From NCBI RefSeq assembly GCF_023703465.1, contig NZ_JAMQGP010000001.1:62001-126000 (forward strand): a DNA stretch of 64,000 bases, given 5' to 3'. Source of the stretch: Echinimonas agarilytica. GTDB lineage: Bacteria; Pseudomonadota; Gammaproteobacteria; Enterobacterales; Neiellaceae. The position numbers and the translations under genes are program-made. Under the pieces are notes generated by a model. That model was given only the letters and a program-made list of their open reading frames with translations. It did not search any database and was not told where the DNA came from. Below, piece after piece: positions 8,903-17,295 of the stretch. Position 1 is the stretch's first letter. Each line of letters begins with the position of its first letter.

Positions 8903-9958
8903 TTAGGCGTGACTAAAAAATACAGCCTGCTGTGAGATAAGTGATACAGGTAGGCTGTTCAACATATCATCAACATCTAAATCCGCTGGCACATGACAAA
9001 ATATGCGGGATTGCTGCTCAAGCTGAAGCTCGTAGCGAAGATGGTGCCCACAGTAAGCTCGACTCAACACAGGCAAGGTGATTGAACTGTTGCGGTCATA
9101 TTGAATCATTTCTTCGCGAACCAATAACTGACCCAATGTACCATCAGCGAATGACTGCGTTGATGATGGTGCCACCTGCCCCAATGCTGTTTTAATCACA
9201 CCTTGCTGGACTTCTCCGGCGATCAAAATGCCGCGTCCAATAAATGTCGCCACAAACTCCGTGGCAGGTTTGCAATAAAGTGCCTGCGCAGCATCATATT
9301 GGTGAATGGTGCCCTGTTGCATCACAGCAATACGGTCGGCTAAACCAAAAGCTTCTTGCTGATCATGCGTGACGATAAGAGTGGTAATACCTTCGTGCTT
9401 TAAGATTTGTCGTAATTCAGGCACAAGTACCGACTTTAAATGCGTATCAAAGCCTGAGAAGGGTTCATCCATGAGTAAGAGTTTAGGCTTAGGCGCCAAT
9501 GCTCGAGCCAATGCAACACGTTGCTGTTGGCCACCCGACAGCGCAGCTGGATACTCATTGGCTTTATCTTCAAGTCCAATTAATGACAGTAGTTGTCGCA
9601 AACGTTGCGCCTGTTCCGTGGCTGTTTGACGATGTAACCCAAAACAAATATTTTGAGCCACCGTCATATGCGGAAACAATGCCAAGTCTTGAAACACCAT
9701 ACCGATTTGGCGTTGTTCAGGAGCCACCACACCAAGCGCAGATGATAACTGTGTACCATCCATCACGATTTCGCCCTGACAAGGTTGTAGCAATCCAGCA
9801 ATGGTTTTGAGTAAGGTTGATTTGCCACACCCGCTAGGGCCAAGCAAACAGTTCACTTCTCCTTGGCGTAATTCTAGCGATACCTGTTGCAACACACGAT
9901 GACCATCGAGTTGCAACTGAAGGGAGTTAACTAACAAGTGGGGCGCATCATTCTTCAT
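8903..9958 (-). CDS. fbpC: Ferric iron ABC transporter, ATP-binding protein (FbpC-like)
   Basis: ATPase subunit of a ferric-iron importer, 351 residues. Walker A (GPSGCGKST) lies at about 40-48, the ABC signature (LSGGQQQRVALARAL) at about 140-154, Walker B (LLLMDEP) at about 160-166 and the switch His in VTHDQ near 198. A C-terminal regulatory region of the CUT1/MOI type follows from about residue 235. Its ATG overlaps the stop of the permease gene by four bases, as expected for translational coupling, and the whole order is substrate-binding protein, permease, ATPase. The family also includes sulfate, putrescine and thiamine importers; the iron assignment rests on the neighbouring FbpA- and FbpB-like proteins. 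Confidence 0.88.
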   Translation of the reverse strand: MKNDAPHLLVNSLQLQLDGHRVLQQVSLELRQGEVNCLLGPSGCGKSTLLKTIAGLLQPCQGEIVMDGTQLSSALGVVAPEQRQIGMVFQDLALFPHMTVAQNICFGLHRQTATEQAQRLRQLLSLIGLEDKANEYPAALSGGQQQRVALARALAPKPKLLLMDEPFSGFDTHLKSVLVPELRQILKHEGITTLIVTHDQQEAFGLADRIAVMQQGTIHQYDAAQALYCKPATEFVATFIGRGILIAGEVQQGVIKTALGQVAPSSTQSFADGTLGQLLVREEMIQYDRNSSITLPVLSRAYCGHHLRYELQLEQQSRIFCHVPADLDVDDMLNSLPVSLISQQAVFFSHA

Positions 9959-11577
9959 TGGCTATTTCTTATAATATTGCGGTTTAACAACAGCACAGGT
10001 ATTAGCCCGGCCAATACCATGAGTAACGCGGATGGGCCCGCATCGTACAAACGCTCATCAGATGCCATTTCATAGGCGCGAACCGATAAGGTATTAAAAT
10101 TGAAAGGGCGCAAAATTAAGGTGGCAGGAAGCTCTTTCATTACATCCACAAACACAATCAGTGCTGCGGTTAACACACTTGGCCGTAACAACGGTGCGTG
10201 TATTTGTCGCACCACTTGCCAAGGCGTTCGACCCAATAGCCGAGCAGATGCATCGAGTGTGGGCTTAATCGTCATCATGCCACTTGAAATAGAGCCCACT
10301 GCAATCGTCATAAAACGCACAGCAAAAGCAAATACAAGCGCAACCAACGATCCCGACAAGAGCAATCCGCTGTCGATGCCAAACAAGCTTGCAATCCAGG
10401 TGACTACCGAGTGATCAAGCGCCGTTAACAACACAATGACGCCAATGGCGATAATCGTACCGGGCAAGGCATAGCCTAACGAAGCAATACCAATGGACAA
10501 GGTGATCCACCAGCTTCGATGCAACCTTGCCGCATAACAAAGAACCAGCGCCAAAAGTACGGTAATCATCGCAGCGAGCGAAGCCAACATGATGGAATTA
10601 ACCGACAATTCCATGAAGCTAGAATCAAACCATTCGGTACTTTCTAAGCCCCATAAAAACAACACAGTAAAGGGCAAAATAAAGCCCAAAAAGCACGGCA
10701 GAAGGCAAAGTAGTAAAGCAAGCCCAGCATTCCAGCTACGTAATTTCAGTGGCGCCGATGTCGTGCCCGAATCTTCTAAGGCGTGGAACGACATGCCTTT
10801 TCGGCTGCGCTTCTCCATTGCATAAAGTACCAGTACAACCACCAGCAAAACCAAAGATAACTGAGCCGTTGCAGACTCATCACCAAAGCCGTAGTAGGTT
10901 CTAAATATGCCAGTGGTAAAAGTCGAAACCCCAAAATATTGCACAGTGCCGTAGTCAGACATGGTCTCCATCAGAGCCAGCAATACACCCGCAGCAATGG
11001 CCGGACGCGCTAACGGTAATGCAACCTTCCAAATATTACGCCACACCGATGAACCAAGCGTTTGGGCTACGGCATTGAACTGATGACGTTGATCCAAAAA
11101 GGCTGACCGTGCGAGTAAATACACGTAGGGATAAAGCACCAATGACAACACAATAATTGCCCCGCCAACCGAGTGAATATCGGGGAACCAATATTGTCCG
11201 TATTGCACCTCAAAGGTATTTCGGATCCATGTTTGTACCGGGCCAAAGTCGCCCAACATTCCACTATATGCGTAGGCAACAATGTAAGCAGGCATCGCCA
11301 TGGGTAACACCAAAAACCAGTTACAGATGCGATGCATTGGGAATTGGCAGTTAGCAGTTAACCACGCAGTAGGCACGCCAAGAAGAAGAGTTCCGAGGGT
11401 TACCCCGACCATCAACACTAACGAGTGGCTGACATAATCCCCCAATACCGTCTCATACAGATGCACCCACACATCGCTGGGTGAGGTGAATGCAAGATAT
11501 AGCACGCACAAAATGGGCGAAGCCAACACTGTGGCTATGCCCAAAGCAGACCATGAAATAGACGAAAAACGACGCAT
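9955..11577 (-). CDS. fbpB: Ferric iron ABC transporter, fused permease (FbpB-like)
   Basis: Inner-membrane permease of about 540 residues with two fused permease halves, each carrying the EAA-type cytoplasmic loop (NAVAQTLGSSVWRNIWKVALP and SARLLGRTPWQVVRQIHAPLL), typical of Fbp/SfuB iron permeases. Around twelve hydrophobic segments can be counted. I chose the ATG at 11577; an in-frame TTG seven codons upstream (11598) is possible, and neither has a clear ribosome site. The gene follows the binding-protein gene closely and overlaps the ATPase gene by four bases. Upstream codons aside, the frame is intact and of normal length. Confidence 0.88.
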   Translation of the reverse strand: MRRFSSISWSALGIATVLASPILCVLYLAFTSPSDVWVHLYETVLGDYVSHSLVLMVGVTLGTLLLGVPTAWLTANCQFPMHRICNWFLVLPMAMPAYIVAYAYSGMLGDFGPVQTWIRNTFEVQYGQYWFPDIHSVGGAIIVLSLVLYPYVYLLARSAFLDQRHQFNAVAQTLGSSVWRNIWKVALPLARPAIAAGVLLALMETMSDYGTVQYFGVSTFTTGIFRTYYGFGDESATAQLSLVLLVVVLVLYAMEKRSRKGMSFHALEDSGTTSAPLKLRSWNAGLALLLCLLPCFLGFILPFTVLFLWGLESTEWFDSSFMELSVNSIMLASLAAMITVLLALVLCYAARLHRSWWITLSIGIASLGYALPGTIIAIGVIVLLTALDHSVVTWIASLFGIDSGLLLSGSLVALVFAFAVRFMTIAVGSISSGMMTIKPTLDASARLLGRTPWQVVRQIHAPLLRPSVLTAALIVFVDVMKELPATLILRPFNFNTLSVRAYEMASDERLYDAGPSALLMVLAGLIPVLLLNRNIIRNSQ

Positions 11578-11619
11578 TATGATGGCTGAATGCGCCAACT
11601 CGGAACAACGAGATTCACG

Positions 11620-12639
11620 TTATTTCCAACCTGCTTTGTCCATTAAGCGAACGGCTTGTTGGTTATATTCACCCAAAGAGCTAAGCGCCACTGCGTCGGC
11701 TTTAAAGCGGCCCCAAGACTGCAAGGTGTCAGACGGTTTAGCGCTTTCTATCACAGGATATTCGTTGTTCACTTCTGAGTACCACGACTGCGATTCAGGC
11801 TTGAGCATAAATTCGATAAGTTGCTGAGCTTGGGTTTTGTGGCGAGCTGAACGCGTGATCGCAATACCACTGATATTCACGTGCGTGCCACGATCGGCTT
11901 GATTCGGCCAGAATACGCCCAAAGCCTGCACCACACTCTGATCAGCGGCTTTATCGCTATTGCTTAAACGGCCGAAGTAATAGGTGTTTGCAACCGCAAT
12001 ATTACAGACGCCTGCGGCTGCAGCGCGCAGCTGATCCGTATCACCACCGACAGGAGAGCGAGCCATATTTGCCACTAAACCTTGTGCAAATTGGGCCGTC
12101 TTATCTGCCCCTTCAGCAGCCAACATCGATGCAATCAACGATTGATTGTAGATGTTCGATGATGAGCGAATACAAATTTGCCCTTTCCATTTTGCATCGG
12201 CAAGATTTTCGTATGTGGATAGCTCTGCGGGATCTACCTTACCTTTGACGTAGAACATAGGACGCGCGCGCATCGTGAGTCCTAACCACTGGCCGTCAAT
12301 GTCACGATACTTTGCTGGCACAACATTGGAAACAAACTCTGAGCCGTGAGATTGCAGCAACAGCTGCTCTTTGGCACGATAAAGTCGCCCCACGTCAGCT
12401 GTGATTAGAACATCTGCCGGAGACTTACTGCCTTCTTTTTTCAAGCGAGAAATCAACGCATCATCTTTACCAGTAATCAAATTCACTTCAATGCCCGTTT
12501 GCTGAGTGAATTGGTCGAGCAAGGGTTTAATCAAAGCTTCCTTGCGTGATGAATATACATTCACTTCATCAGCCATTGCGCTACTGCCAATCACAGAACA
12601 CATCATTAAGGCAAAGAGCTGGGGTAATTTGATCTTCAT
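11620..12639 (-). CDS. fbpA: Ferric iron ABC transporter, periplasmic binding protein (FbpA-like)
   Basis: Periplasmic ferric-ion-binding protein. The ATG at 12639 has a GGGAAG ribosome site, giving a signal peptide MKIKLPQLFALMMCSVIGSS cleaved after SAMA; an upstream in-frame start (12669) would add residues before the signal peptide and is less likely. The mature start (DEVNVYSSRKEALI) and the paired tyrosines in NTYYFGRL match the FbpA class in which two adjacent tyrosines bind Fe(III). Length of about 339 residues fits the family. It heads the three-gene import operon and sits just downstream of a Fur-box-controlled iron operon, although I see no convincing Fur box directly in front of it. 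Confidence 0.9.
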   Translation of the reverse strand: MKIKLPQLFALMMCSVIGSSAMADEVNVYSSRKEALIKPLLDQFTQQTGIEVNLITGKDDALISRLKKEGSKSPADVLITADVGRLYRAKEQLLLQSHGSEFVSNVVPAKYRDIDGQWLGLTMRARPMFYVKGKVDPAELSTYENLADAKWKGQICIRSSSNIYNQSLIASMLAAEGADKTAQFAQGLVANMARSPVGGDTDQLRAAAAGVCNIAVANTYYFGRLSNSDKAADQSVVQALGVFWPNQADRGTHVNISGIAITRSARHKTQAQQLIEFMLKPESQSWYSEVNNEYPVIESAKPSDTLQSWGRFKADAVALSSLGEYNQQAVRLMDKAGWK

Positions 12640-12769
12640 AGTTGCTTCCCTAACTATATAACAGAGCACTATCGTATTTGTTTACGAAGGCTGGAGTTTA
12701 ACAGAATTTTAATGTTCAGTACGGTGTTAACCAAGCTGGCGTTCCGGCCGATTAACAAGGGATTTTTAT

Positions 12770-13738
12770 TCATTCTCGAGACTTCGGTGTGCGCCACCAC
12801 ATTAATTGCAGCGCGCTTTGCTTAAAGGGTTCTAGATAGATTTCAAGCAGGCTCTCATGGTGAGCTTCGTGCTTACCTAAACCAAAGCGAACGCGCGGAG
12901 CTTGCGATGACAGGATCAAAGAACCGGCCAAGCGATCCCATATAGCGAGCGCTGACCCCAAGTTTTTATCAAAGTGTTGGCGCGCATCACTATGATGAAT
13001 TTGATGCTGTGCCGGACTTATAAACCATTTCTCTATGGTATTTCCCCATGCCCAACGTACGTGAGAATGACGTAAGTTCGATCCCATAATATTGAACACA
13101 AACACAAACAAGTTTGCCCCTAATAGGTCGTACATTTTGAGTGTTGGGCCAAATAGATAATAGCCAATGCCCACTGCGGTTCCTTGCGCTAACGCCATAC
13201 GACAAGCATAAAAAAAACTCTCAACCGGATGACTTCGGTAAATCGTCATAGGGGTCAGAACTTTGGCCGAATGATGTACTTTATGGAATGCCCACAAAAA
13301 TGGAATTTTATGTAAGGCTAAATGCAGCAAGAATCGGGTTAAATCATCAAGAACAAAGAGTAGCAAGGTGAATGATGCAACCACTACTGTTTTATGGGTG
13401 GTGACGGGCAAAATGGAGCCAAACACCCACTCTAAAAAATCAGATAGACCGATGGCGATAGGCACCATCGTCAACACGAGCGGTGCCCAAAGCAATGCTT
13501 TGAGTAACCGGTTGATGACAAAAAGTAGGTAATCTAGTTTAGCTGAATCATGAAGCCAAATTTTAGGATGAAACAGAAAGCGTCTCAAACCTTGAGTGGA
13601 AGGCGTTGAAGTCCCCAACCAATACACCATGGTTGCGACCCCCAACGCACTCAGCAAGTACAGTGAGTAAATGCGTTTGTTGGCATCGATGAGATAGCTT
13701 GGTAAATCTGCCAAACTTGTGGTCATCAGGTCCAGCAA
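12770..13738 (-). CDS. Fatty acid hydroxylase / sterol desaturase superfamily membrane protein
   Basis: Integral membrane di-iron oxygenase-type protein, 322 residues. The three histidine clusters of the superfamily are present: HLALH, then HKVHH, then HQIHH. Several hydrophobic helices surround them. Members hydroxylate or desaturate lipids, sterols or carotenoids using O2; the substrate here is not evident. The start is a TTG at 13738 with GAGGA nine bases upstream; the first ATG, four codons later, is too far from that site. It begins 15 bases after the stop of the FecA-like receptor gene, so it is probably the last gene of the Fur-box operon. Its role in iron uptake is unclear: it may simply need iron, or may modify a lipid or iron ligand. 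Confidence 0.8.
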   Translation of the reverse strand: MLDLMTTSLADLPSYLIDANKRIYSLYLLSALGVATMVYWLGTSTPSTQGLRRFLFHPKIWLHDSAKLDYLLFVINRLLKALLWAPLVLTMVPIAIGLSDFLEWVFGSILPVTTHKTVVVASFTLLLFVLDDLTRFLLHLALHKIPFLWAFHKVHHSAKVLTPMTIYRSHPVESFFYACRMALAQGTAVGIGYYLFGPTLKMYDLLGANLFVFVFNIMGSNLRHSHVRWAWGNTIEKWFISPAQHQIHHSDARQHFDKNLGSALAIWDRLAGSLILSSQAPRVRFGLGKHEAHHESLLEIYLEPFKQSALQLMWWRTPKSRE

Positions 13739-13753
13739 TGACTTAGTTCCTCA

Positions 13754-15979
13754 TTAAAACTTGTACTTGTAGCCCACTTGCAAGGTACGCGTCATTGTTG
13801 GGCGTGCACCATAAGGGCGTCGGCTAGTAATATCAGCGTCATCGAACAAATTATCAACCTTGGCATACACACGGCTTTGGCTGTTAATGTCGTAGTTTGC
13901 TGCAATGTCCACATTGATGTAATCGTCGGTGTAAACACCGGCCAATGTGGCATCATCAGGATCGCCTGTAAGTTGCTGTTGCGCTGTTTCTGGCATTTCA
14001 TCACTGTAGCTGACGAGCAGGGCCACTTGCCAATTTGAAGCCGTTAATCCGACGCTTGCTGTAAGCATATGCTCAGCAAGGTAAGGGACAGGATCGCCTT
14101 TTTCAACAAAGCCCCACTGTTCAAAGTCTGAATAGAACGAACTTTTGAATTCAGAATCTGTATAGGTATACACCACAGACCACGGCAGATCATAATCAGC
14201 ATTTAACGCAAATGAGTGTTGAATGCTGGCTTCTAAGCCATACACGTCCACTTCACCGCCACTAAATTCCAAATCAGTATCGCAGCCAGCTGAAATTGAG
14301 CAACTTTCTTTAAGATTACTGTAATCACTAAAGAAGCCAACGAACTCAGTGCGCAAGGCTTGATCGGAGTACCGCCAGCCAAGTTCGTAGTTCACACTTT
14401 CTTCAATATCAATGGACGCATCTTGGATTGGGCTGGTGGGCACAAAGCCTTCGTGAACACCACCAAATATACCGCTATTTTCAGATAAGGCATAAAATGC
14501 GCTGATACTTGGCAACCAAATAGTAGTGGTTTTATCTTGATAATCTTGTTCTTGGCCTGGCGCTCGATTTTGATACGAACCCTCAATGTGTTCCCAACGC
14601 ACACCGGCAGAAACCGTTAAGTCACCAAACGTCATCGAGTCTTGCACATAGGCCGACAATGCATCTGTTTTTTCGGTATTAGTGCTGGTTGCACGGGTAT
14701 CTTCCCCCGTGTTCTCTAACACGCCGCTGCGCATAAAGAAGTTGGTTTCTGTGTGATTTCGTTCAATCTCATCTTCATGATAACGAACACCGGCATCGAG
14801 GGTATGAATGAGGCCAAATAACTCGGGTGTCCAAGTTAAGTCAACTTGAATACCTTGGGAGTAATAATCACGGTCATTGTTACCCAGCACCAAAATTTCC
14901 TGCGCTGTACTATCTTGTTGGCCCGTTAAAACCTGATAGTAAGCTTGATTTGATTCATCCGTTGGATGGGTCAAAATTTCTTGTAAAGTCGGGACTGAGC
15001 CACCTTGCGAGCTGGTAAAGCCGTTGAGCTTAAACCAAGCACGACTAAAGTCATTCCGGTAAATTCGCGTAGTAGCGTTAAAGTTGTTCACTTCAAAGTG
15101 GTGAGTCAACTGAAGTTGGCTGTGATCCCAGTCCATGTTGTCGAGCTGGCTTGCTGAGTAGCGACGATAAGGCCGTTTTGAAAAGTCATCATCCGTTAAG
15201 CCCAAGTAAGTTTCATCAGATTCTTCTTCTGAATAGCTCGCTTTTAGCTCAATCAGCTGACGATAACCTTTGCCACTGAGATCAACATTAAACTTGGCCA
15301 TAAAATCAGACTTTTTAAAGCCGGTATCATCGCCACCATCTAACTCTTTAAAACCGTCCGTTTGAACATGTAACCCTTCGACTAAGAAGCCGTACTGATC
15401 AACCGTGTTGCCGTAATGGCCATGTGCTTTGCCGTAGTTATCTGAACCATATGCAACGTCAATAGCACCTTCAGAGCTATCGGGAACCTGACGTGTGACC
15501 AAGTTCAATGCGCCAGCTACCGTGTTTGGCCCGTACTTGATCGTCGATGGACCTTTGGTGACTTCCACCGCCGTCATGCGGCTAGTCATCGGGAAGTAAT
15601 AAGCGGCTGGGGCAGAGTAAGGAGCGGGACCAATAAGTATCCCATCTTCCATGATGTTGATTTTCTTGCTGCGCTCGGGTGTCACGCCGCGAAAACCAAT
15701 GTTTGGCCGTAAACCATACCCGTCTTCTTGACGAATATTCACACCTGGTACGGTTGCCAAAACACGGGCGATGTCGTCATATTCGAACTTTTCAAGTTCT
15801 ATCTCATCGATGAGTGTAACCGACCCGGCTGTTTTATTGAGCTCTTGCTGAGCTCCAATAATACTGATCCGCTCTACTTTTACATCCGAATCGTCCGCGT
15901 AAACGCTTGGCGAAACCGTGCCGAAAGCGAGTCCTAACGCTGCAAATAAAGGAGTGTGGTGATATATGTTCACGCTCAT
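13754..15979 (-). CDS. TonB-dependent receptor, FecA-like iron uptake type
   Basis: Outer-membrane receptor of 741 residues with a signal peptide (to about residue 28), a TonB box region (VERISIIGAQQELNK), a plug domain (RVLATVPGVNIRQEDGYGLR, then GFRGVTPERSKKI) and a beta-barrel ending in the canonical C-terminal aromatic (QVGYKYKF). The plug resembles FecA, the ferric-citrate receptor; no FecIR-type signalling extension is visible. It begins 14 bases after the imelysin-like gene and shares the operon that starts behind the Fur box at 19075. Likely cargo is a ferric chelate or another metal complex; which one is not decidable from sequence. Confidence 0.88.
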   Translation of the reverse strand: MSVNIYHHTPLFAALGLAFGTVSPSVYADDSDVKVERISIIGAQQELNKTAGSVTLIDEIELEKFEYDDIARVLATVPGVNIRQEDGYGLRPNIGFRGVTPERSKKINIMEDGILIGPAPYSAPAAYYFPMTSRMTAVEVTKGPSTIKYGPNTVAGALNLVTRQVPDSSEGAIDVAYGSDNYGKAHGHYGNTVDQYGFLVEGLHVQTDGFKELDGGDDTGFKKSDFMAKFNVDLSGKGYRQLIELKASYSEEESDETYLGLTDDDFSKRPYRRYSASQLDNMDWDHSQLQLTHHFEVNNFNATTRIYRNDFSRAWFKLNGFTSSQGGSVPTLQEILTHPTDESNQAYYQVLTGQQDSTAQEILVLGNNDRDYYSQGIQVDLTWTPELFGLIHTLDAGVRYHEDEIERNHTETNFFMRSGVLENTGEDTRATSTNTEKTDALSAYVQDSMTFGDLTVSAGVRWEHIEGSYQNRAPGQEQDYQDKTTTIWLPSISAFYALSENSGIFGGVHEGFVPTSPIQDASIDIEESVNYELGWRYSDQALRTEFVGFFSDYSNLKESCSISAGCDTDLEFSGGEVDVYGLEASIQHSFALNADYDLPWSVVYTYTDSEFKSSFYSDFEQWGFVEKGDPVPYLAEHMLTASVGLTASNWQVALLVSYSDEMPETAQQQLTGDPDDATLAGVYTDDYINVDIAANYDINSQSRVYAKVDNLFDDADITSRRPYGARPTMTRTLQVGYKYKF

Positions 15980-15993
15980 GTGCTGTTTGTCCC

Positions 15994-17193
15994 TTAGTCG
16001 TTATCACCGGCCGATGTGGCTGGAAGCTCCAATGCCAAACTTTGAATAAAGTCATTCTTCATGATGTCAGTAACATCTTTAATTTCGGCGTGAAGTTGTT
16101 CTACTTGCTCCGGATCATCTTCCAATAGCTGCTTTAAATTGCGATCCATTGCTTTGGTCATCGCCAATGCTTCTTCAATTTCAGCTTGCATACGTTCAGC
16201 TGTTTCACTGTCGCCTACATCGAGCAAATAGTCTTTAAAGCCAATATCACCGTCTTCGCCACCCATATACAACTGAAGCAACGCTTCTAAATTGGCAGCA
16301 ATATTCTCAAATGAATGGAATGCGAACTGCGATTCTGTATTTTGCGCACACGGACTTAAGCCACAATCATTTGCAAATAAACCAACCGGTGTCGCTAATT
16401 TTGCATCTTTGGTTTGCTTGTCGGTATAAAACAAGCTGTCGGAAACATCATTCACCGCCTCATGCACATCTGCAAACGGGCTTCCCGCGCTCCCTGCATT
16501 TTTTAATATTGCCGCATAACCGTTGGTCCCTTGCCATGCAGCTAACAATTCGCTGGCATTGGCATTGAGATCTTCAGACAACAGTTGCGCAAATTCACAA
16601 CGCGCTATGCGCCTGTCATCTTCTGTACGACTATTCCAACCTTCTGGTTCGGTGCCAAAAACGGTACAGGTATGATCAAGGTTGTTGTTAAATAATAAGT
16701 ATTCCAGAGCATCTAACCCTTTTCGAGTCGATGTGCGAGCGGCCACGTCGTAACCAGGTTGCTCAGCGAGCACAATATCTTGGTCCACAGCACAGGTACT
16801 GACGTTAGGCCAAGAGTAGATTTTATTGCGTAACGATCCGTCGTTTTCCAATAATGGACCGATTTGCATCAATTCAGCCATTTGCCAAACAGTCATGGTG
16901 GCTTGCCAGTCGGTTTGAGCCTGCGCAAGTGCATCTGCGTATGAGCCACTCAATGCAGAACAATAGCTGCCAATGCTGTTATCCAAAGTTTGCGTCAAGT
17001 TAGCGAACTCTGAAAAAGTAGGCAAAATGACATTGTCAGTCATCGATTCCAACATTTGGTTTTGATCAAAGCTTGTGCTCGGAGGCGTGCTTGGCTGACC
17101 AAACTGATCGCCTTGGCGGCTACTCGTACTCTCACCACACGCAACCACTAATGTTGCCAATGCTAGTGCAGATAGCTGTAACGAATGTGCCAT
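15994..17193 (-). CDS. Imelysin-like lipoprotein (M75 / insulin-cleaving membrane protease-like fold)
   Basis: Lipoprotein of 399 residues. I chose the ATG at 17193 (GGAGA ribosome site eight bases upstream); it gives a signal peptide with lipobox LVVAC, whereas a start at 17265 would bury it. The body has the imelysin pattern: NVILPTFSEF at the mature start, the WQMAELMQIGPL helix, and RKGLDALEYLLF where the family motif GxHxxE lies. Here the histidine position is Asp. Imelysin-like proteins (IrpA, EfeO/EfeM relatives) are periplasmic or surface proteins tied to iron uptake; peptidase activity is doubtful. It lies between a DUF4856 lipoprotein and the FecA-like receptor, consistent with metal capture. 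Confidence 0.85.
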   Translation of the reverse strand: MAHSLQLSALALATLVVACGESTSSRQGDQFGQPSTPPSTSFDQNQMLESMTDNVILPTFSEFANLTQTLDNSIGSYCSALSGSYADALAQAQTDWQATMTVWQMAELMQIGPLLENDGSLRNKIYSWPNVSTCAVDQDIVLAEQPGYDVAARTSTRKGLDALEYLLFNNNLDHTCTVFGTEPEGWNSRTEDDRRIARCEFAQLLSEDLNANASELLAAWQGTNGYAAILKNAGSAGSPFADVHEAVNDVSDSLFYTDKQTKDAKLATPVGLFANDCGLSPCAQNTESQFAFHSFENIAANLEALLQLYMGGEDGDIGFKDYLLDVGDSETAERMQAEIEEALAMTKAMDRNLKQLLEDDPEQVEQLHAEIKDVTDIMKNDFIQSLALELPATSAGDND

Positions 17194-17295
17194 CGAAGAG
17201 TCTCCAAAATAGTAGTGATTTAAAACGCAAAAAGAGGATAGCCCCCTAGGGCCACCCTCTAACATATGCGCTAAACGTTTGTTTGCGAAATATAT

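Noticed and set aside
10100-10414. Open frames on the plus strand inside the fbpB-like gene
   Set aside because: They are antisense shadows of a well-supported membrane protein, lack ribosome sites and have no family resemblance.
12640-12769. Fur box before the fbpA-like gene
   Set aside because: No run comparable to the 15/19 match at 19075 was found; only scattered AT-rich bases.
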